Source of the DNA: an uncultured Clostridia bacterium
GTDB lineage: Bacteria; Bacillota; Clostridia; TANB77; CAG-508
DNA: 15,483 nt
Assembly (NCBI GenBank): GCA_948739805.1
Contig: CAPYID010000041.1
Span: 1-15,483 of the forward strand
Direction of reading: 5' to 3'
Shown here one piece after another: positions 14,758 to 15,483 of this stretch. Under the pieces are notes generated by a model. It was not told where the DNA came from and did no database searches. It saw only the letters and a program-made list of their open reading frames with translations. A program made the position numbers and the translations under genes. Position 1 is the stretch's first letter. Each line of letters begins with the position of its first letter.

Positions 14758-15156
14758 GTGAAAAAAATTGAAAAACGGTTACTGATCTATATGATTGAAA
14801 TGGTCGCTTTTTGCGCCATTATGATTTTTGGTATTGTTTATGGACCTCAGCATCCTCAAATTTTCTTTTGGGGTGTCTTGGCAGTCTTCGCTACAGTTAT
14901 TGCCATTGAGATTGCACCAACTTTAAAGGATACTATTATCCTTGTTATTGGTATAATTGTATTGGCAACAGCTGGAACAGGTGTTGGTAAGTTAGTTTCT
15001 CATTTCTTTGGAAAGGATACTCTTATCGGCTTTATAGTAAGCTGTGTACTTTTAGCTCCGTTTTATTTCCCATTAGCTGGTCATTTTTTGAAGATGTGTA
15101 AAAAAATGGTAAAGCGAATGAAGAAAGAAGAAAATCTTGAAAGTGAGAGTAAATAA
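14758..15156 (+). CDS. small membrane protein of unknown function, probably acquired
   Basis: A 132-residue protein with about four membrane segments (residues 7-25, 30-50, 54-74 and 86-108) and a Lys/Glu-rich cytoplasmic tail. The start is GTG at 14758, with AAAGGAG 8 bases before it. The longer frame from 14662 would begin inside the promoter. Codon use differs from its neighbours: more C/G third positions (CTG ATC, GTC GCT, TGC GCC, GTC TTC), and it has an in-frame CGG (14776-14778), which the other genes avoid. Reading that CGG with a +1 shift would hit a stop two codons later, so a full product needs it read as Arg. I do not recognise the family. Confidence 0.7.
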   Translation: MKKIEKRLLIYMIEMVAFCAIMIFGIVYGPQHPQIFFWGVLAVFATVIAIEIAPTLKDTIILVIGIIVLATAGTGVGKLVSHFFGKDTLIGFIVSCVLLAPFYFPLAGHFLKMCKKMVKRMKKEENLESESK

Positions 15157-15185
15157 CATTATATTTGAGTGAATATTCTCCAAAT

Positions 15186-15434
15186 TCACTTGATATCAAG
15201 AAAAGCAGAGTTTTTAACTCTGCTTTTCTTGATTGATATTAAATTTCTATTTATCTTGTTAAGCTCCGAATTTATTGCATTAAATAAAAATAATGCAACT
15301 TGATTTTGTTCTTCTTTTGTCATTTCCATAAGTTTAGCCATTGCAAACATTATAAGATGATATTTAGCAAAATTTATTAAAGTAGTTCTATATTCTATAT
15401 CAATCTCTTTTAGCAAATTATCAAAATATGTATT
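15186..15434 (-). pseudogene. gene fragment cut by an IS end
   Basis: A minus-strand frame gives a helical, coding-like sequence (YFDNLLKEIDIEYRTTLINFAKYHLIMFAMAKLMEMTKEEQ and NSELNKINRNLI). It has no start of its own: upstream it runs into the IS-like terminal sequence at 15435, from which its only ATG would come. Its last residues also read through the hairpin at 15195-15233, so the true 3' end is unclear. Best seen as the remnant of a disrupted gene of unknown function. Confidence 0.4.
15195..15233. terminator. long perfect hairpin after the plus-strand membrane gene
   Basis: An 18-bp perfect stem (15195-15212 with 15216-15233) and a TTT loop; the arms contain AAAAGCAGAGTT / AACTCTGCTTTT. 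It lies 38 bases after the stop of the plus-strand gene. The T-rich distal arm suits termination on the plus strand; the symmetric sequence may also work on the other strand. Confidence 0.8.
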
Positions 15435-15483
15435 TGTCAAGTGAAAAATGGACCATTTTATAATTGAAAAACGGACCACTTTT
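15435..15483. mobile_element. terminal sequence of a probable IS21-family element (partial)
   Basis: The sequence begins TGTCAAGTG and carries two 14-bp direct repeats TGAAAAA(T/C)GGACCA at 15442-15455 and 15465-15478, a 23-bp period. Multiple short direct repeats inside termini starting with TG, with a TGGACCA core, are typical of IS21-like ends where IstA binds. The transposase genes would lie beyond the window, so the family call is from the end only. Confidence 0.5.

Overview
The window is very AT-rich, with AGA-dominated arginine use, strong AGGAGG ribosome binding sites and several TTG starts. Together with the gene content (DUF421/DUF4363 pair, XRE regulator with membrane tail, OmpR/HK plus ABC operon), this points to a low-GC Firmicute, most likely a member of the Clostridia. 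No rRNA, tRNA, CRISPR or replication genes were seen, so the lineage cannot be fixed more closely.

Layout. 135-1212 (minus) is a two-gene operon for a DUF421 membrane protein and a DUF4363 protein. 1529-1906 (plus) is a small holin-like membrane protein; it shares a two-way hairpin terminator with an SPFH/band-7 protein (2031-3059, minus). 3127-3600 is the remnant of an IS110-family element: the transposase N-terminus plus its upstream non-coding region. 3661-4140 is an XRE regulator with two membrane segments. 4349-11818 (minus) is one tightly packed operon in the order anchored propeller-like protein, ABC ATPase, large duplicated ABC permease, OmpR-type response regulator, histidine kinase, membrane-anchored protein and a small unknown. 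12036-13907 is a group II intron with its reverse transcriptase/maturase, sitting in a truncated IS1634-like transposase gene. 14758-15156 (plus) is a small membrane protein with different codon use and a strong promoter. The right edge holds a gene fragment cut by what looks like the end of an IS21-family element.

Main observation. Three otherwise intact genes (ABC ATPase, propeller-like protein, intron reverse transcriptase) are each split by a +1 frame change. In all three the zero-frame codon at the break is CGG followed by A. Skipping the C gives GGA (Gly) and restores the expected protein: Walker A GPNGAGKST, the RT motif PQGGVISP, and an uninterrupted propeller frame. I found no other in-frame CGG in any of the minus-strand genes or the holin-like gene. 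The only other in-frame CGG is in the compositionally different plus-strand gene at 14758. This suggests that CGG is an unassigned or very slowly read codon in this organism and a site of +1 frameshifting. A systematic sequence artefact at CGGA is the main rival explanation.

How the genes may work together. The long operon looks like an envelope-sensing two-component system co-expressed with an ABC exporter and two extracytoplasmic proteins. Three tandem 11-bp repeats just upstream are a plausible autoregulatory site for the OmpR-type regulator. The rest of the window is a patchwork of mobile-element remnants.
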